Positions 54,729 to 56,237 of a stretch of DNA of 56,237 bases are shown in pieces (position 1 is the first letter of the stretch; each line of letters starts with the position of its first letter). The translations under genes and the position numbers were made by a program. Source of the stretch: Streptomyces sp. JJ36. GTDB taxonomy: Bacteria; Actinomycetota; Actinomycetes; Streptomycetales; Streptomycetaceae. The notes beneath the pieces were generated by a model. It saw only the letters and a list, made by a program, of their open reading frames with translations, was not told the DNA's origin and ran no database searches. The stretch is from assembly GCF_021696945.1 (NCBI RefSeq), contig NZ_JACYHE010000036.1, positions 1 to 56,237 of the forward strand, written 5' to 3'.

Positions 54729-55550
54729 TCAGCCCGTACGGGCCCGCGGACGGCGCCCGCGTGGGCGCCCCGAGCCGGTGAAGCGGCCCGGGCCGACGCC
54801 CACCACCCGCGTGAAGTGCCGGGTGAGATGGGACTGGTCGCAGAAGCCCGCCGCCACGGCGGCCTCCGGAACGGGCCACCCGTCGAGCAGCAGCCCGCGG
54901 GCCAGGTCGACCCGCCGGGTGGTCAGGTAGCGGTGCGGCGGCATGCCGAACTCGCGGCCGAAGGCCCGGACCAGATGCGAGGGGTGGGCGTGCAGCTGCG
55001 CCGCGGCCTCGGTCAGGGTGAGCCCCTCGGCGGTGCGCGCATCCAGCAGCTCGCGCAGCCGGCGGGCGAGCCCCGGGTCCCGGCGGACCGGCACGGGGGC
55101 GACCGCATGGCGCAGATGCTGCTCCAGCCGCTCCCGGATGAGCGTGAGCCGGCTCTCCGCCTCCAGCTCCTCGCCGGGCGCCGCCAGGGCGGTGTGGAGC
55201 TGGTGGACGCGGCGCCGCAGCACCGGGTCGGCCAGCTCGGGGCGGTCCACCGCCATGCCGATCAGCCGCTCGCCGAGCTGTGGCCCCTCCAGGTAGACCA
55301 CCCGCTTGCGGAAGCCCCGCGCCGTGGCCGCGGCGCCGTTGTGCGGGACGTGCGGGGGCAGCAGGGTGACCACGTCCCGTGGGGCGCCGTGCCGGTGCCG
55401 GTCCAGGTCGTAGCGGACCACGCCGTCGTCGACGATCAGCAGCGTCCAGGTGCCGTGCGCGTGCATCGGGTACGCGTGATCGGTGAAGTGCGCGTGGAAC
55501 ACCTCGCGGACCCCTGCCACGGGCGGGCGCCAGGCGCGGACCTCGGCCAT
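54729..55550 (-). CDS. AraC-family transcriptional regulator
   Basis: A regulator with an N-terminal cupin-like sensor (FTDHAYPMHAHGTWTLLIVDDG) and a C-terminal double helix-turn-helix (LTLTEAAAQLHAHPSHLVRAFGREFG...VAAGFCDQSHLTRHF). The ATG at 55550 (MAEVRAW) is preferred, giving 273 residues; an in-frame ATG at 55565 is possible. It is divergent from the DUF2000 gene 50 bases away and probably controls it. Confidence 0.92.
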   Translation of the reverse strand: MAEVRAWRPPVAGVREVFHAHFTDHAYPMHAHGTWTLLIVDDGVVRYDLDRHRHGAPRDVVTLLPPHVPHNGAAATARGFRKRVVYLEGPQLGERLIGMAVDRPELADPVLRRRVHQLHTALAAPGEELEAESRLTLIRERLEQHLRHAVAPVPVRRDPGLARRLRELLDARTAEGLTLTEAAAQLHAHPSHLVRAFGREFGMPPHRYLTTRRVDLARGLLLDGWPVPEAAVAAGFCDQSHLTRHFTRVVGVGPGRFTGSGRPRGRRPRARTG

Positions 55551-55600
55551 GCAAGAAACGTACAAGACCCCGGGGCCCGGCGCCCGCGAGCATCGGGGCC

Positions 55601-56059
55601 ATGACCGATCCGCATCCCACGCCCCCGGACACCCCCGCGCCCGCCACGCCCGGACCCGAGGCGTCCGGCGCGGCTCCCGCCGGGGACGCCGCGCCCGTAC
55701 GCTTCGACACCAAGGTCGCCGTGCTGCTCCGGGACGACCTCGCCGTCTGGCAACGCCTCAACGTGACGGCGTTCCTGGTCAGCGGCCTGGGCACGGCCCG
55801 CCCCGAGGTGATCGGCGAGCCCTACGCGGATGCCGGCGGCACCGGGTACCTGCCGATGTTCCGGCAGCCCGTGCTGGTCTTCGAGGGGACGAAGGAGACC
55901 CTGACGGCCGCGCACGCCCGCGCCCTGTCCCGCGGCCTCGCCGTCGCCGTCTTCACCGGCGATCTCTTCTCCACCGGCAACGACCGGGACAACCGGGCGG
56001 CGGTGCGTGCCGTGCCCGGGGACGCCCTGGACCTGGCCGGGCTGGCCGTGTACGGGTAG
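55601..56059 (+). CDS. DUF2000 family protein
   Basis: A 152-residue protein whose core (FDTKVAVLLRDDLAVWQRLNVTAFLVSGLG) matches the DUF2000 family, which has a peptidyl-tRNA-hydrolase-like fold and unknown function. The first 35 residues are a Pro/Ala-rich extension. It is divergent from the AraC-type regulator, an arrangement often seen for regulator and target. Confidence 0.8.
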   Translation: MTDPHPTPPDTPAPATPGPEASGAAPAGDAAPVRFDTKVAVLLRDDLAVWQRLNVTAFLVSGLGTARPEVIGEPYADAGGTGYLPMFRQPVLVFEGTKETLTAAHARALSRGLAVAVFTGDLFSTGNDRDNRAAVRAVPGDALDLAGLAVYG

Positions 56060-56110
56060 CGGAACGCGGTGGACAAGGCGCTCAAGGGCGCGCGGATGCA
56101 CCCCTGACCA

Positions 56111-56152
56111 CCGGCGCGGGGGCCCGGGCCCCCGGCGGGGCCCCCGCGCCGG
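56111..56152. terminator. Terminator hairpin near the right edge
   Basis: A perfect 13-bp stem (56111-56123 with 56140-56152) with a 16-base GC loop lies between the DUF2000 stop and the end of a minus-strand frame, so it can act in both directions. Confidence 0.75.
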
Positions 56153-56158
56153 GCGGGC

Positions 56159-56237
56159 TCAGCCGGTGGTCTCGTGCTCCGCCGGCCCGGCCGCAGCGGC
56201 CCGTGCGGGCGGCAGCGTGCCGTCCGGCTCGCCGGGG
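56159..56237 (-). CDS. C-terminal end of a minus-strand gene (cut by window edge)
   Basis: A minus-strand frame open to the right edge ends with TGA at 56161-56159. The visible 25 residues are Pro/Ala/Glu-rich and end AEHETTG, the look of a disordered tail. The terminator seven bases beyond it supports a real gene end. The product cannot be named. Confidence 0.45.
   Translation of the reverse strand, partial: PGEPDGTLPPARAAAAGPAEHETTG

Noticed and set aside
1..56237. CRISPR arrays, tRNA/rRNA genes, insertion sequences, phage attachment sites
   Set aside because: I looked for regular spaced repeats, tRNA-like cloverleaf ends, transposase motifs and integrase genes and saw none.

Overview
The window looks like the chromosome of a high-GC Gram-positive actinomycete of the Streptomyces type. 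The evidence is very high GC with G/C-ending codons, frequent GTG starts, ATGA/GTGA gene overlaps, futalosine-type menaquinone genes, rare TTA leucine codons, and a mqnC - menG - reductase - nuoA-N - polyprenyl synthase order that fits that group. No rRNA, tRNA, CRISPR array or transposase was seen.

Positions 1-8027 hold a partial membrane protein, mqnC (menaquinone), an orphan Uma2-type nuclease, menG, a geranylgeranyl-reductase-family flavoprotein and two secreted cell-wall hydrolases (NlpC/P60 and an amidase with two peptidoglycan-binding repeats). Positions 8620-25010 are a complete 14-gene complex I operon, nuoA to nuoN, with a strong candidate Rex (NADH/NAD+-sensing) operator in its leader. 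A 34-codon ORF is wedged between nuoF and nuoG by what looks like a duplicated gene junction.

Positions 25136-44871 are the accessory part and the main point of interest: a candidate biosynthetic gene cluster inserted between nuoN and the housekeeping polyprenyl synthase. A six-gene minus-strand operon encodes a long-chain-type polyprenyl diphosphate synthase, a UbiA-family membrane prenyltransferase, an acyl carrier protein, an active ketosynthase, a ketosynthase-like partner lacking its catalytic residues, and a benzoate-CoA-ligase-type enzyme. On its far side lie an ABC exporter pair, two tandem P450s, a Tat-exported FAD oxidoreductase, a SAM methyltransferase, a UbiH-type FAD monooxygenase and an atypical SDR. 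There is no ketoreductase, aromatase or cyclase. This parts list resembles aurachin biosynthesis (aryl-CoA ligase, ACP, KS-alpha, KS-beta, membrane prenyltransferase, FAD monooxygenase, reductase), so a prenylated aryl polyketide such as a quinolone is the leading, unproven hypothesis. Aurachin-type compounds mimic quinones and inhibit respiratory enzymes, which makes the position beside complex I notable. Four TTA codons in three cluster genes suggest bldA-dependent timing. A roughly 810-bp imperfect palindrome with a perfect 47-bp arm core separates the two halves.

Positions 45134-56237 return to ordinary chromosome: a Gly/Ser-rich lipoprotein, fumarylacetoacetase, the second polyprenyl synthase, a LolA-like exported protein with an ABC transporter, a secreted phospholipase A2 with a candidate PHO box, a site-2 protease with CBS domains, a VOC protein, a divergent AraC/DUF2000 pair and the end of one further minus-strand gene at the right edge.
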